From a bacterium (lineage in GTDB: Bacteria > Armatimonadota > Zipacnadia > Zipacnadales > UBA11051), in the NCBI GenBank assembly GCA_030604405.1, contig JAUVVY010000016.1, positions 1-64,000 of the forward strand: 64,000 bases of DNA. Direction: 5' to 3'. Positions 8,314 through 17,112 of the stretch are shown here, piece by piece; positions within the stretch are counted from its first letter, which is position 1; every line of letters begins with the position of its first letter. A program made the position numbers and the translations under genes. The notes below the pieces were generated by a model. That model made no database searches and was not told the origin of the DNA. It saw only the letters and a list, made by a program, of their open reading frames with translations.

Positions 8314-9090
8314 ATGCGTGTGGCCGCAGTGATACCCGCGCGTTATGGCTCCACACGGCTTGATGGCAAAGTCCTGGCTGACATTGCCGGCAAGCCGATG
8401 GTGCAACACGTCTATGAGCGGGCCACAGAGGCCGGCTGCTTTGAGGCCGTAATCGTGGCAACTGATGACGAACGGGTCGCCGAGGCTGTCAGGGATTTCG
8501 GCGGAACGGTCGAGATGACGCGCGCAGACCACGCCTCTGGCACCGACCGCATCGCCGAGGTGGCTGGCAAAAGCGATTATCAACTAATAGTCAATATCCA
8601 GGGCGATGAGCCGCTCATGGACCCGCAAGCCATACAAGCCGTGGTGCAGCCATTCTCCGAAGAGCCCGGCCTGCGCATGAGCACCATCGCAACGCGCATT
8701 ACCGACCAGGAGGAACATCTGAATTCGGCGGCGGTGAAGGTAGTGGTTGACCGAGCCGGCTTTGCGCTGTATTTCTCGCGGGCGCCGATTCCCTACTTCC
8801 GTATTGACGGCCAACAGGCCCCGCCAGATGCGTCGCGGCAACATCCGTGCGGGTTGTGGCCTCTAAAACACTGTGGCATGTATGCCTACACCAAGGCGAC
8901 GCTGTTGTGGGTCGCAAGCCTGCCTCCGACGCAATTGGAGCAGACCGAAGGCCTGGAGCAGTTGCGGGCGTTGGAACACGGCTGCCCCATCCGAGTGGTG
9001 GAGGTAGATTACTCCCCTATCGGGGTTGATACGGCGGAGGACCTGGAAGTGGTGCGCAAGATAATGGAGGAGAAAGCTACCAATGAGTGA
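8314..9090 (+). CDS. kdsB: 3-deoxy-manno-octulosonate cytidylyltransferase (CMP-KDO synthetase)
   Basis: KdsB couples KDO to CMP for transfer to lipid A. The nucleotide-binding start VAAVIPARYGSTRLDGK is clear, as are FGGTVEMT with HASGTDRIAEV and NIQGDEPLMDP. I chose the ATG at 8314, 10 nt after GAGGA, over the in-frame TTG at 8308, which would sit too close to that site. The product is 258 residues, normal for the family. The stop overlaps the start of kdsA by 8 nt. Confidence 0.95.
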   Translation: MRVAAVIPARYGSTRLDGKVLADIAGKPMVQHVYERATEAGCFEAVIVATDDERVAEAVRDFGGTVEMTRADHASGTDRIAEVAGKSDYQLIVNIQGDEPLMDPQAIQAVVQPFSEEPGLRMSTIATRITDQEEHLNSAAVKVVVDRAGFALYFSRAPIPYFRIDGQQAPPDASRQHPCGLWPLKHCGMYAYTKATLLWVASLPPTQLEQTEGLEQLRALEHGCPIRVVEVDYSPIGVDTAEDLEVVRKIMEEKATNE

Positions 9091-9931
9091 TACTGTACGG
9101 CAGATCACCGCCGGCGATTGTACCATAGGCGGAGAGCGGCTGGCTTTGATCGCCGGCCCGTGTCTGGTCGAGGACGAGGAGACAACCTACGAAATAGCCG
9201 CCCGGCTCCGTGACATCACCGCCGAACTGGGTGTGCCGTTCATCTTCAAGGCATCGTGTGATAAAGCGAACCGGACTTCGATTGACTCGGAGCGCGGCCC
9301 GGGGTGGCGAGTGGGCCTGCAGATTCTGGCCAAAGCGGCCCGGCGCGCAAAGGTGCCGGTGACCTCGGACGTTCACGAGGTCGCTCAGGTCTCGCCGGCG
9401 TCCGAGGTGTTCGACATGCTGCAAATCCCGGCGTTTCTTTGCAGACAGACGGACTTGCTGGTGGCCGCCGGTGAAGCAGGAGTGCCGGTCAATATCAAGA
9501 AAGGCCAGTTCATGGCGCCGGAGGATATGGCCCACGCCATCGCCAAGGTCACAGCCACGGGTAACCGGTCCGTGTGCGTAACCGAGCGGGGCACGAGCTT
9601 CGGCTATCACAACCTGGTGGTTGATATGCGCGGCTTGGTGATGATGCGACAGTTCGGTCATCCGGTGGTGTTCGACGCCACCCACAGCGTGCAACTGCCC
9701 GGCGGGGCGGGCGGGGCCTCCGGCGGACAACGAGCCCTGGCACCGGCGCTGGCACGAGCGGCCGTAGCCGTTGGGATAGACGCGCTATTCATCGAGGCGC
9801 ATCCTGACCCCGACTCGGCGCCCTGCGATGGCCCCAATATGCTGCATCTGGACAGTGTGGCCGGGTTGCTGAAAGAGCTTCTGGCGATACGCGAGGCCGT
9901 GCAGGCTATCGAAGAACAGGAGACCGACTGA
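9083..9931 (+). CDS. kdsA: KDO 8-phosphate synthase
   Basis: KdsA condenses phosphoenolpyruvate with arabinose 5-phosphate. Key motifs are LIAGPCLVEDEE, FKASCDKANRTS, FLCRQTDLL, KKGQF and the ATHSVQLPGG segment. The Cys in GPCLVE is where metal-dependent KdsA enzymes (Aquifex type) have their metal-binding cysteine, whereas metal-independent enzymes have Asn, so a metal-dependent enzyme is inferred. The protein is 282 residues. It overlaps kdsB by 8 nt and is followed by kdsD after 6 nt. Confidence 0.95.
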   Translation: MSDTVRQITAGDCTIGGERLALIAGPCLVEDEETTYEIAARLRDITAELGVPFIFKASCDKANRTSIDSERGPGWRVGLQILAKAARRAKVPVTSDVHEVAQVSPASEVFDMLQIPAFLCRQTDLLVAAGEAGVPVNIKKGQFMAPEDMAHAIAKVTATGNRSVCVTERGTSFGYHNLVVDMRGLVMMRQFGHPVVFDATHSVQLPGGAGGASGGQRALAPALARAAVAVGIDALFIEAHPDPDSAPCDGPNMLHLDSVAGLLKELLAIREAVQAIEEQETD

Positions 9932-9937
9932 CACGAT

Positions 9938-10921
9938 ATGGACCGACAAGATATTCTTGCACAGGCAAAGAAAACGTTAGATATCGAGCATCATGCCATC
10001 GAGCAGGCAGCGCAGCGCCTTGGCGACGACTTTCTGCGGGCCTGCCAGATACTGCTGGATATGAAGGGTCGCGCGGTGCTGTGCGGGATCGGCAAGTCCG
10101 GAGCCGTGGGGCGCAAGCTGTCAGGCACCTTCGCCAGCAGCGGCACGCCGGCCTTCTTCATGCACCCCACCGAGGCCATCCACGGAGACCTGGGCATGGT
10201 GGTTGATGAGGATGTCATCATCATGCTGTCCAACAGCGGCGAGACCGATGAGCTGTCGCAGATCCTGCCGGCGCTCAAACGGCGGGGTGTGCGAATAATC
10301 GCCATCTGCGGCGCGGAAGACTCCACATTGGCCTCGGAAGCCGATGCGATCATTGACTCGACAGTGGAGCGAGAGGCCTGTCCACTTGGGTTGGCCCCCA
10401 CTGCCTCGACGACCACCATGATGGCGCTGGGGGATGCGCTGGCGATGGCTGTGATGTACGCGCGCGGGTTCTCCGCCGAGGAATTTGCGGCCGCGCATCC
10501 GGGCGGGACGATAGGCCGACGCCTGCTCGACCGCGTCTCCGACGTGATGCACGGCGGCGATGATAATCCGACCGTAACTCCTGATGCCACCGTGCTGCAA
10601 TGCCTGCTGGCCATGACACAGGCCGCGGTGCGGGGAGTGGTGAGCGTGGTTGACGACGACGGGCGCTTGCTGGGCATCTTCACCGACGGAGACTTACGCC
10701 GGCTGATGCAGACCGAACAGAAGCGTGATGAGGTGATGGACCTGCCGGTAGCCGAGGTAATGACCGCAGCGCCGATCACGGTTTCCCCGGCGACCCTGGC
10801 TACCGAGGCGCTCCGTATCATGGAGGTCAGAGAGGTGGACAACCTGCCCGTAGCGGACGCAGCGGGGAAGTCGGTGGGAGTTGTTGATATTCAGGACTTG
10901 CTGAAATTCCGGGTCATCTGA
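9938..10921 (+). CDS. kdsD: Arabinose 5-phosphate isomerase (KpsF/GutQ family)
   Basis: This 327-residue enzyme makes the arabinose 5-phosphate used by KdsA. An N-terminal SIS domain (about residues 35-180) contains CGIGKSGAVGRKLSGTFAS, the HPTEAIHGDLG loop and a SNSGETDEL phosphosugar-binding motif. Two CBS domains follow (about 205-260 and 270-327), typical of the full-length family. With kdsB and kdsA directly upstream, the KDO role is firmer than for orphan KpsF homologues. The KDO 8-phosphate phosphatase gene kdsC is not in this window. Confidence 0.94.
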   Translation: MDRQDILAQAKKTLDIEHHAIEQAAQRLGDDFLRACQILLDMKGRAVLCGIGKSGAVGRKLSGTFASSGTPAFFMHPTEAIHGDLGMVVDEDVIIMLSNSGETDELSQILPALKRRGVRIIAICGAEDSTLASEADAIIDSTVEREACPLGLAPTASTTTMMALGDALAMAVMYARGFSAEEFAAAHPGGTIGRRLLDRVSDVMHGGDDNPTVTPDATVLQCLLAMTQAAVRGVVSVVDDDGRLLGIFTDGDLRRLMQTEQKRDEVMDLPVAEVMTAAPITVSPATLATEALRIMEVREVDNLPVADAAGKSVGVVDIQDLLKFRVI

Positions 10922-10940
10922 AGGCGGCGCGCGGGCTGCT

Positions 10941-11666
10941 ATGACGCCGATTACGGTGATACAAACCGCCGACATGCATGGTCGGCTGACGCTGGAGATC
11001 GCCAGCCGGCTGGCCGAACTCAAGCGCGGCGAAAGCGCCCTGTTGTTCGACTGCGGCGACAGCCTGGATCTGCCCAACTACCTGCCGCTCCCCCGCAAGC
11101 CCGAAGTGATCGCCGCGATGAACGCCGCCGGCTACGACGCCATGGTGCTGGGTAACCGGGAATACGGGTGGCGGCGATCAACCACGGCGGCGAAGCTGGC
11201 CGGACTGGAGTTCCCGGTGCTCTGCGCCAACATCGCCAGCGGCGGAGCCGGCTCCGAGATCCTGAAGCCCCATGTTACACTGCGCCTGGGCGAATGTACC
11301 GTAGGCGTATTCGGTCTGAGCCCGAATATGGCGCCCAGCGGCAGCATCGCTCAACGCACCTCGGATGTCCGATTCATAGATGCCGAGGAAGCAGGCCGGC
11401 AGGCAATTGCCGATCTGCGCTCGGAAAGTGACATCGTCATCGGCCTGCTGCACTGGGGAACAAACATGGAGCAGCAGACACGGCTTGTGGAAAAGCTACC
11501 CGGGCTGGACCTGGCGCTTGCCGCACACTGGCACGTGACCGCAGGGTCGCTTGTGCAGGTGGGCGATGTTGCCGTGAGCCGCTGCGCCTGCCATGCTCGA
11601 CAAGCCGCGATTCTGCGACGACAGCCTGACGGCGACTGGGAGCAGGAGTTGGTGGGTCTGCAATGA
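10941..11666 (+). CDS. Metallophosphatase of the 5'-nucleotidase (UshA/YunD-like) fold, variant active site
   Basis: A 241-residue calcineurin-like phosphoesterase without signal peptide. Metal-binding motifs are visible: DMHGR (residues 11-15), DCGDS (33-37), LLHWG (about 167) and AAHWH (about 193). The usual GNHE motif reads GNREYGW: the metal-ligand Asn is kept but the catalytic His is Arg. Some YunD-like relatives also vary here, so activity cannot be excluded. It has no C-terminal nucleotidase domain. It lies 19 nt after kdsD, the spot often held by kdsC, and overlaps coaX by 4 nt (ATGA). A role in dephosphorylating KDO 8-phosphate is only a hypothesis. Confidence 0.8.
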   Translation: MTPITVIQTADMHGRLTLEIASRLAELKRGESALLFDCGDSLDLPNYLPLPRKPEVIAAMNAAGYDAMVLGNREYGWRRSTTAAKLAGLEFPVLCANIASGGAGSEILKPHVTLRLGECTVGVFGLSPNMAPSGSIAQRTSDVRFIDAEEAGRQAIADLRSESDIVIGLLHWGTNMEQQTRLVEKLPGLDLALAAHWHVTAGSLVQVGDVAVSRCACHARQAAILRRQPDGDWEQELVGLQ

Positions 11667-12436
11667 GTTTTCGCTTGTACGCCGACCTGGGCAATATGAC
11701 GCTGCACTGGGGCATTTTCCGAGATGGACAATGGCTGGCCTTCAGCCGCGTTTCCAGCAGCGAAGCCCTGAGCGACCGCTGTGCGGCATCGCTGAACTGT
11801 ATGCTGGAGGAAACCGGCGAGAGCCTGGATAGCTACAGCGGGGGCCTGCTTTGTAGCTCCAGCCCACGCCTGACCGGCGAGTTTCTGGAAGGATTGAAGG
11901 AGCGGCTGAGCATTGTCCTGCCCGAAGTGAGCCCTGAAATGCTGGCCGGCGTACCGACATTGTATCACAACCGCGAGCAGATAGGCCCCGACCGGCTGGT
12001 CAACGCCGCTGCGGTGCGTGCGCACTACGAATGTCCCGCGATCGTCGCCGACCTGGGCAGTTGCATCACTGTTGACCTGGTGGACGCCGACGGCGTGCTG
12101 GTGGGAGGCGCCATCGCACCAGGTCTGCCGGCAATGAAGGTCGGCCTGATCGCCCAGACGCCGCACCTACGGTCCGCGCTCGATAGGCTTGCGCCGCCGG
12201 CTGGTCTCGCCAGCCCGGGCCGCTCAACAGCCGAATGTATTTCCCTGGGCCTCTATACCAGCCTGATCGCCACCACCCGCGAACTGTGCCAGAACTTTGC
12301 CGCAGACCTGAACGAGGTACGGATCTTGCTGACCGGTGGTGACGCGGCATGGGTGCGGTCGGCGACCGGCTTTGGCGATGTCCTCGACGAAACTCTGACC
12401 TTGAAGGGCCTGCAGAGCCTTGACCGGGACGACTAA
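11663..12436 (+). CDS. coaX: Type III pantothenate kinase
   Basis: CoaX phosphorylates pantothenate in the first step of coenzyme A synthesis. The 257-residue protein has the ASKHA-fold motifs: DLGNMTLHWGIF at the N-terminus, QIGPDRLVNAAA near residue 109, ADLGSCITVDLVD near residue 129 and a late LLTGGDA. Two substitutions against the usual pattern are seen (DxGNT reads DLGNM, and GTA/GTC reads GSC); both are conservative. The ATG overlaps the upstream stop by 4 nt, so translation is probably coupled. Confidence 0.85.
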   Translation: MSFRLYADLGNMTLHWGIFRDGQWLAFSRVSSSEALSDRCAASLNCMLEETGESLDSYSGGLLCSSSPRLTGEFLEGLKERLSIVLPEVSPEMLAGVPTLYHNREQIGPDRLVNAAAVRAHYECPAIVADLGSCITVDLVDADGVLVGGAIAPGLPAMKVGLIAQTPHLRSALDRLAPPAGLASPGRSTAECISLGLYTSLIATTRELCQNFAADLNEVRILLTGGDAAWVRSATGFGDVLDETLTLKGLQSLDRDD

Positions 12437-13430
12437 GGGCGCGGCAGTCAGGCATGGGCCGGGCAGACTGGTCATCGGGAGCCTGGAGATCAACCCGCCG
12501 CTGGTGCTGGGGCCGATGGCAGACCATACCAACCTGCCATTCCGCCTGCTGTGCCACCGTGGCGGCGCCGGCCTTGTGGTCGGCGAGATGATTTCCGCCA
12601 AAGGTCTGCAATATCGTAACAAGAAGACTCAACTGCTCACGAAGACCTGCCCTCAGGAGCGGCCCGTGGCTCTGCAACTGTTTGGCGATACTCCTGAGGT
12701 GTTGTATAATAGTGTCCGTGAGTTGGAGGCGGCGGGCGCCGATATTATTGACCTGAATATGGGCTGCTGTGTGCCCAAGGTACGCTCGGCAGACGCCGGA
12801 ATCGAGCTAATGGCCGACTCCGAACGCGGCATCGCATGTGCCGCCGCAATGGTAGATGCCGCGTCGGTGCCCGTGACAGTCAAGATGCGCACCGGCCTGG
12901 CCAGCGGCGATATGCGCTATCTTGATATCGCCGTCAAGCTGGCGCAAATCGGGGTCAGCGCCATAGCTCTGCACGCCCGCAGCGCCGAGCAGAAAATGCG
13001 CGAAAAGGCTGACTGGTCACACATAGCCAAGCTGGTGGAGGTCGTGAGCATCCCGGTAATTGGCAATGGCGATGCCGTCAGTGGGGGCGATGCTGCGGCT
13101 ATGATCGAGCAGACCGGCTGTGCCGGGGTGATGTACGGCCGGGCGGCGTTGGGCAAGCCGTGGCTATTCGGCCAGGCCGCAGCGGCTCTGGATGGCTGTG
13201 TGGTGCCACCTGATCCGAGCGCGGCGGACATCATGGCCATAGCGTTGTGCCACGCGCAGATGCTGGCGCTGCACTATGACGAGCGAGTGGCGATGCACCA
13301 GATGCGCGGGCAGATGGCACACTATACCAGGGGTCTGCCTCACGCCCTGCAACTACGGCGGCAGGTACACAGCGTCCGTTCGCTGCAGGATCTGAAGCAG
13401 CTTATCTGTGAATACGTAGGATCATTGTAG
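12420..13430 (+). CDS. dus: tRNA-dihydrouridine synthase (DusB-like)
   Basis: A 336-residue FMN-dependent TIM-barrel enzyme that reduces uridine in the tRNA D-loop. The start of the barrel reads LVLGPMADHTNLPFR, a variant of the family's APMAGVTD. The catalytic cysteine lies in NMGCCVPKVRSADAG. HARSAEQ, GNGDAVSGGDA and VMYGRAALGKPWLF are the FMN-phosphate region. The best start is TTG at 12420, inside the 3' end of coaX; there is no ATG, GTG or TTG nearer the core. In other bacteria dusB frequently neighbours lysS or coaX, as here. Confidence 0.92.
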   Translation: MTGTTKGAAVRHGPGRLVIGSLEINPPLVLGPMADHTNLPFRLLCHRGGAGLVVGEMISAKGLQYRNKKTQLLTKTCPQERPVALQLFGDTPEVLYNSVRELEAAGADIIDLNMGCCVPKVRSADAGIELMADSERGIACAAAMVDAASVPVTVKMRTGLASGDMRYLDIAVKLAQIGVSAIALHARSAEQKMREKADWSHIAKLVEVVSIPVIGNGDAVSGGDAAAMIEQTGCAGVMYGRAALGKPWLFGQAAAALDGCVVPPDPSAADIMAIALCHAQMLALHYDERVAMHQMRGQMAHYTRGLPHALQLRRQVHSVRSLQDLKQLICEYVGSL

Positions 13431-13437
13431 AGCGCTC

Positions 13438-14355
13438 ATGGCGGAAATAACTCGTATCGCCAGTATAAGTCTGGGGCCTTCGTCCCGGGACAAGACCGTG
13501 GAGCTTGAGCTTCTCGGCAGACGCTTCATGCTGGAGCGTTTGGGCACAGACGGGCATATAGGGCGCTTTGCCCGCTTTCTGCGGCAGTACGACGGGATCG
13601 CCGACGTGCTGTGTGTGGGTGGCATCAACCTCGGCGTCCAGTGGGGCGACAGGTACTATCCGTTCACTCAGGTCCGCCGCATACTAAGGGACGTCAAACA
13701 GACGCCGGTGGTTGACGGGGCAGGGCTGAAGGCGACGCTTGAGCCGAGGACTGTGCAGATACTGCAGGAGCGCGGGATCATAGATTCGGCCCGAACTCGC
13801 GCTCTGGTGATGAGCGCCTTTGACCGCTACTGGCTGGCCGAGGCGATTGCTGGATGCTGTGATGAGGCGATCTACGGGGATCTGATCTTCAGCCTGGGCA
13901 TTCCGCGGGCGGTGCGATCTCTGGAAGCGATGGGCTCCTGGGCACGCGTGCTGCTGCCGATAATTACCAGGCTACCGCACAACTGGGCGTTTGCGACGGG
14001 CGTCCACAGCGACAGGATTGTGCCCAAGTTCGAAGACTACTATGAGTGGGCGGACTTGGTTGCCGGTGATTTCGCTTACATCAGGCACTACTTGCCGGCC
14101 CAGCTTGCAGGCAAGATAATCCTGACCAACACTATCACACCCGATGATGTGCTGTTGCTGCAGGCTCGCGGGGTGAAATATCTGGTCACAACCAGCCCGC
14201 AGATCGAGGGCCGCGCCTTTGCTACTAATGTTATGGAAGGAGTGTTCGTGTCGCTGCTGGGCCGGCCACCGCAGGAGTTGCGCGCTGATGACTACCTGCG
14301 GCTGGCCGAAGAGATCAAGTGGGAACCGGTCATCAGAGAGATCTCGACCGCCTAG
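13438..14355 (+). CDS. Conserved protein, usually labelled quinate 5-dehydrogenase-like; function uncertain
   Basis: A 305-residue soluble protein opening ITRIASISLGPSSRDKTVEL, with conserved-looking stretches FMLERLGTDG, VCVGGINLGV, YGDLIFSLGIP and GRAFATNVMEGV. From memory, homologues in Firmicutes and related phyla carry the label quinate 5-dehydrogenase and sit beside a COG5322-type dehydrogenase, as this one does (18 nt gap). I see no Rossmann GxGxxG motif, so a dehydrogenase activity of its own is doubtful. The pairing suggests that it works with the product at 14374. The ATG at 13438 overlaps no neighbour and begins 7 nt after dus. Confidence 0.72.
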   Translation: MAEITRIASISLGPSSRDKTVELELLGRRFMLERLGTDGHIGRFARFLRQYDGIADVLCVGGINLGVQWGDRYYPFTQVRRILRDVKQTPVVDGAGLKATLEPRTVQILQERGIIDSARTRALVMSAFDRYWLAEAIAGCCDEAIYGDLIFSLGIPRAVRSLEAMGSWARVLLPIITRLPHNWAFATGVHSDRIVPKFEDYYEWADLVAGDFAYIRHYLPAQLAGKIILTNTITPDDVLLLQARGVKYLVTTSPQIEGRAFATNVMEGVFVSLLGRPPQELRADDYLRLAEEIKWEPVIREISTA

Positions 14356-14373
14356 CCCGACACACACAGCGCT

Positions 14374-15462
14374 TTGACGAGATTTGCCTTTGTACTTCAC
14401 GCACTCGACACCAGCGATGTCGCCCGGAAATATGCAATAGCCAAGTACCTGCCCGACTGGATTGTGGAGCCGGTTTTGCGGCATATACCCGCGCGTACGC
14501 TCAGTCAGATAACCGGCATCAGGTCAGCGACCGGCGCAGAGACCAGCGGATGGTTCGTAGGTTGCACGCTGACCTCGCGACAACTGCTCAATGACCCGCC
14601 CGAGCGCTCGACCGCTAAGATCGTCGAGTCGTGCAAGTTGGCCGCCGACCTGGGCGCTGACATCGTCGGGTTGGGGGCGCTGACGGCTGTTGTGGGCGAT
14701 AAAGGGATTACTATCGCCGAGCAGCTTGACATCGGTGTGACCACCGGCAACAGCTACACTGTGGCGACCGCCATTGAGGGGCTTGCGAAAGCGGCACAGA
14801 TGATCGGCCATGATCCGAGGCGCTCAACGGTGGCGATCCTGGGGGCCACCGGCTCGATCGGCAGCGTCTGTGCGAAGCTGCTGGCCGATGATATGGCTCG
14901 CGTTATTCTGGTTGGCCGTAGGCGAGATGCGCTCGACGAACTGGCCGGCGAGATTACCGGCTCCGCTGTCGTGGAGACCAGCACCGATATTTCGGAGGCG
15001 CTTTCCAAAGCGCCACTGGTGGTGGCGGTGACCTCTTCGGTGGAGGCGGTGGTGGAGCCGCACGATCTGCTGCCCGGCGCGGTCGTGTGCGATGTCGCCC
15101 GCCCGCGCGATGTCGCCAAAGCAGTGGCCGAGAAGCGGGCCGACGTGCTCGTAATCGAGGGCGGCGTCGTCGCCGTGCCCGGTGATGTCAACTTCAACTT
15201 TGACTTCGGCTTCCCGCCCAAAATGGCGTACGCGTGTATGGCCGAGACGATGATACTGGCCCTGGAGGGGCGCGGCGAGGACTACTCGCTAGGTGGCGAT
15301 CTGGGCATTGACCGGGTAAGAGAAATTCAAGAGCTGGGTGAAACACACGGCTTCAAGCTGGCCGGCTTCAGATCCTTCGAGCGGGCCGTGGAACAGGATA
15401 CCATAGACCGCGTGCGCAAGCTGGCCGGCGAAGCAATTGAGTCATACCAGCAGGCCGACTGA
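14374..15462 (+). CDS. Acyl-ACP reductase-like / predicted dehydrogenase (COG5322 family)
   Basis: A 362-residue protein with an N-terminal region matching the cyanobacterial long-chain acyl-ACP reductase pattern (DITALGG-like DIVGLGALTAVVGDKG, then TTGNSYTVATAIEGL near residue 128) and a Rossmann domain starting VAILGATGSIGSVCAKLL near residue 152. IEGGVVAVPGDVNFNF and YACMAETMILALEG complete the family's C-terminal pattern. In cyanobacteria this fold makes fatty aldehyde from acyl-ACP; in other phyla the substrate is unknown. The cysteine expected for the acyl-enzyme is not obvious to me. The start is TTG at 14374 without a clear ribosome site. The next gene follows after about 140 nt. Confidence 0.7.
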   Translation: MTRFAFVLHALDTSDVARKYAIAKYLPDWIVEPVLRHIPARTLSQITGIRSATGAETSGWFVGCTLTSRQLLNDPPERSTAKIVESCKLAADLGADIVGLGALTAVVGDKGITIAEQLDIGVTTGNSYTVATAIEGLAKAAQMIGHDPRRSTVAILGATGSIGSVCAKLLADDMARVILVGRRRDALDELAGEITGSAVVETSTDISEALSKAPLVVAVTSSVEAVVEPHDLLPGAVVCDVARPRDVAKAVAEKRADVLVIEGGVVAVPGDVNFNFDFGFPPKMAYACMAETMILALEGRGEDYSLGGDLGIDRVREIQELGETHGFKLAGFRSFERAVEQDTIDRVRKLAGEAIESYQQAD

Positions 15463-15497
15463 CGCGGTCGGGGAAAATGTCGGCTTTGGCAATCGGA

Positions 15498-15516
15498 GTC
15501 GGGCAGGATGCCCGAC
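15498..15516. repeat. Short perfect hairpin between the 14374 gene and lysS
   Basis: GTCGGGC and GCCCGAC flank a 5-nt spacer. There is no T-run, so it does not look like a terminator. The rest of 15463-15603 shows no gene and no clear promoter. Confidence 0.4.
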
Positions 15517-15603
15517 CCACGGGAGTATGTTGGAAAGCCCGAGCCACGCAATCTATTGTCATATCGTTCGGAAGCATTGTGACGGGTTTGGTGAGATACT
15601 CAG

Positions 15604-17109
15604 ATGCCTTCTGATGAGGATCAGGTACGGCAGCGCAAACAGAAGCTGCAGGAGTTGAAAGAGCAGGGGCAAGACCCCTTCGACATTCACTCCTTCGACC
15701 GCACGCACACCTCGGCGCAGGTAGTGGCGGCGATCGAGGCGGCTGAAACCGCCGCCGGCGATGAGGATATAGACTGGCAGGCATCCGGTTTCGAGACTAC
15801 AGTAGCCGGTCGCCTGATGGCCGTGCGCGACCAGGGCAAGTCAATATGGGCCGACTTGCACGACGCCAGCGGCAAGATTCAACTGTGGGTCACGGAGAAT
15901 GAGTTGACTGGAGCAGCCTTCGAGAAGTTCAGGGAGCTCGATATCGGCGACATAATCGGAGTGAGAGGTCATGCCTTCCGCACTCGCCGCGGTGAGCCGA
16001 CTGTGCAGCTCTCGGAGTTTCAACTGCTGGCCAAGTCGCTGCGGCCGCTGCCGGAGAAATTCCACGGCCTGCAGGATGTGGAAATACGCTACCGGCGCAG
16101 GTATCTGGACCTGCTCGCCAACCCACAGGTGCGGGAGGTTTTCGCCAAGCGCACCGAGGCGCTCAAGGCGATCCGCAGTTACTTCGATGGTCGCGATTTT
16201 CAGGAAGTCTCCACCCCGATGATGCAGCCGCTGTACGGCGGGGCCAACGCCCGACCATTCATCACGCACCACAACACGCTGGATATGGACCTGTATCTGC
16301 GCATCGCCCCCGAGCTTTATCTGAAACGGCTGGTAGTCGGAGGCATGGAGCGGGTATATGAAATCGGCCGCGTCTTTCGCAACGAAGGCATTGACGCTCT
16401 GCACAACCCCGAATTCACCATCCTCGAAGGCTACCAGGCCTACGCCGATTATACAGACATGATGGCGCTGTTCGAGGAGCTGCTGCGAGACATCGCACTT
16501 GCCGTCAACCGGTGCTTGCAGTTTACCTACCGTGGCCATGATATAGACCTGGAGCCCGGCTGGGAGCGGAAGTCGCTACTGGATGCGATCAAAGAGGCGT
16601 GCGGCGTGGACTTCTCGCAGCTAAGCACCGACGAAGAGGCACGTGAGGCCTGCAGGGACCTGGAACTGGGCGATATGACGCAGGACAACTGGGCGGCACT
16701 GCTGGACAAATGCTTCGACCGCTATGTAGCGCCGAACCTGATTCAGCCCACCTTTGTGATCGACTATCCCGTTCGAGTCTCTCCGCTGGCCAAACGACTG
16801 CCCGACAGGCCGCATCTGGTGGCCCGCTTTGAACCCTTCATCGGCGGCGAAGAGATCGGCAACGCCTTCAGCGAGCTGAATGACCCCGTTGACCAGCGCG
16901 AGCGCTTTGAGGCGCAGGCCAGAGCGGGCCTGGCGGGCGATGCGGAGGCCCATCCGTTGGATGAGGATTACCTGATGGCCATGGAGTACGGCCTGCCACC
17001 TACCGGCGGCATGGGCATGGGCGTTGACCGGGTGATTATGCTGCTGACCGGCTGCACTAACCTGCGGGAGGTAATCCTGTTTCCGCAGTTGCGCCCCGAG
17101 GAGAGTTAG
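15604..17109 (+). CDS. lysS: Lysyl-tRNA synthetase, class II
   Basis: A 501-residue class II synthetase. The N-terminal OB-fold anticodon-binding domain (about 60-155) contains [19 protein letters not shown]. Catalytic motif 1 spans the [19 protein letters not shown] region, motif 2 is [18 protein letters not shown] and motif 3 is [15 protein letters not shown] near the C-terminus. It is preceded by a charged helix ([14 protein letters not shown]) usual for LysS. The ATG at 15604 has no strong ribosome site but matches family length. A tRNA-Lys gene is in the left part of the window. Confidence 0.96.
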   Translation: MPSDEDQVRQRKQKLQELKEQGQDPFDIHSFDRTHTSAQVVAAIEAAETAAGDEDIDWQASGFETTVAGRLMAVRDQGKSIWADLHDASGKIQLWVTENELTGAAFEKFRELDIGDIIGVRGHAFRTRRGEPTVQLSEFQLLAKSLRPLPEKFHGLQDVEIRYRRRYLDLLANPQVREVFAKRTEALKAIRSYFDGRDFQEVSTPMMQPLYGGANARPFITHHNTLDMDLYLRIAPELYLKRLVVGGMERVYEIGRVFRNEGIDALHNPEFTILEGYQAYADYTDMMALFEELLRDIALAVNRCLQFTYRGHDIDLEPGWERKSLLDAIKEACGVDFSQLSTDEEAREACRDLELGDMTQDNWAALLDKCFDRYVAPNLIQPTFVIDYPVRVSPLAKRLPDRPHLVARFEPFIGGEEIGNAFSELNDPVDQRERFEAQARAGLAGDAEAHPLDEDYLMAMEYGLPPTGGMGMGVDRVIMLLTGCTNLREVILFPQLRPEES

Positions 17110-17112
17110 AGG

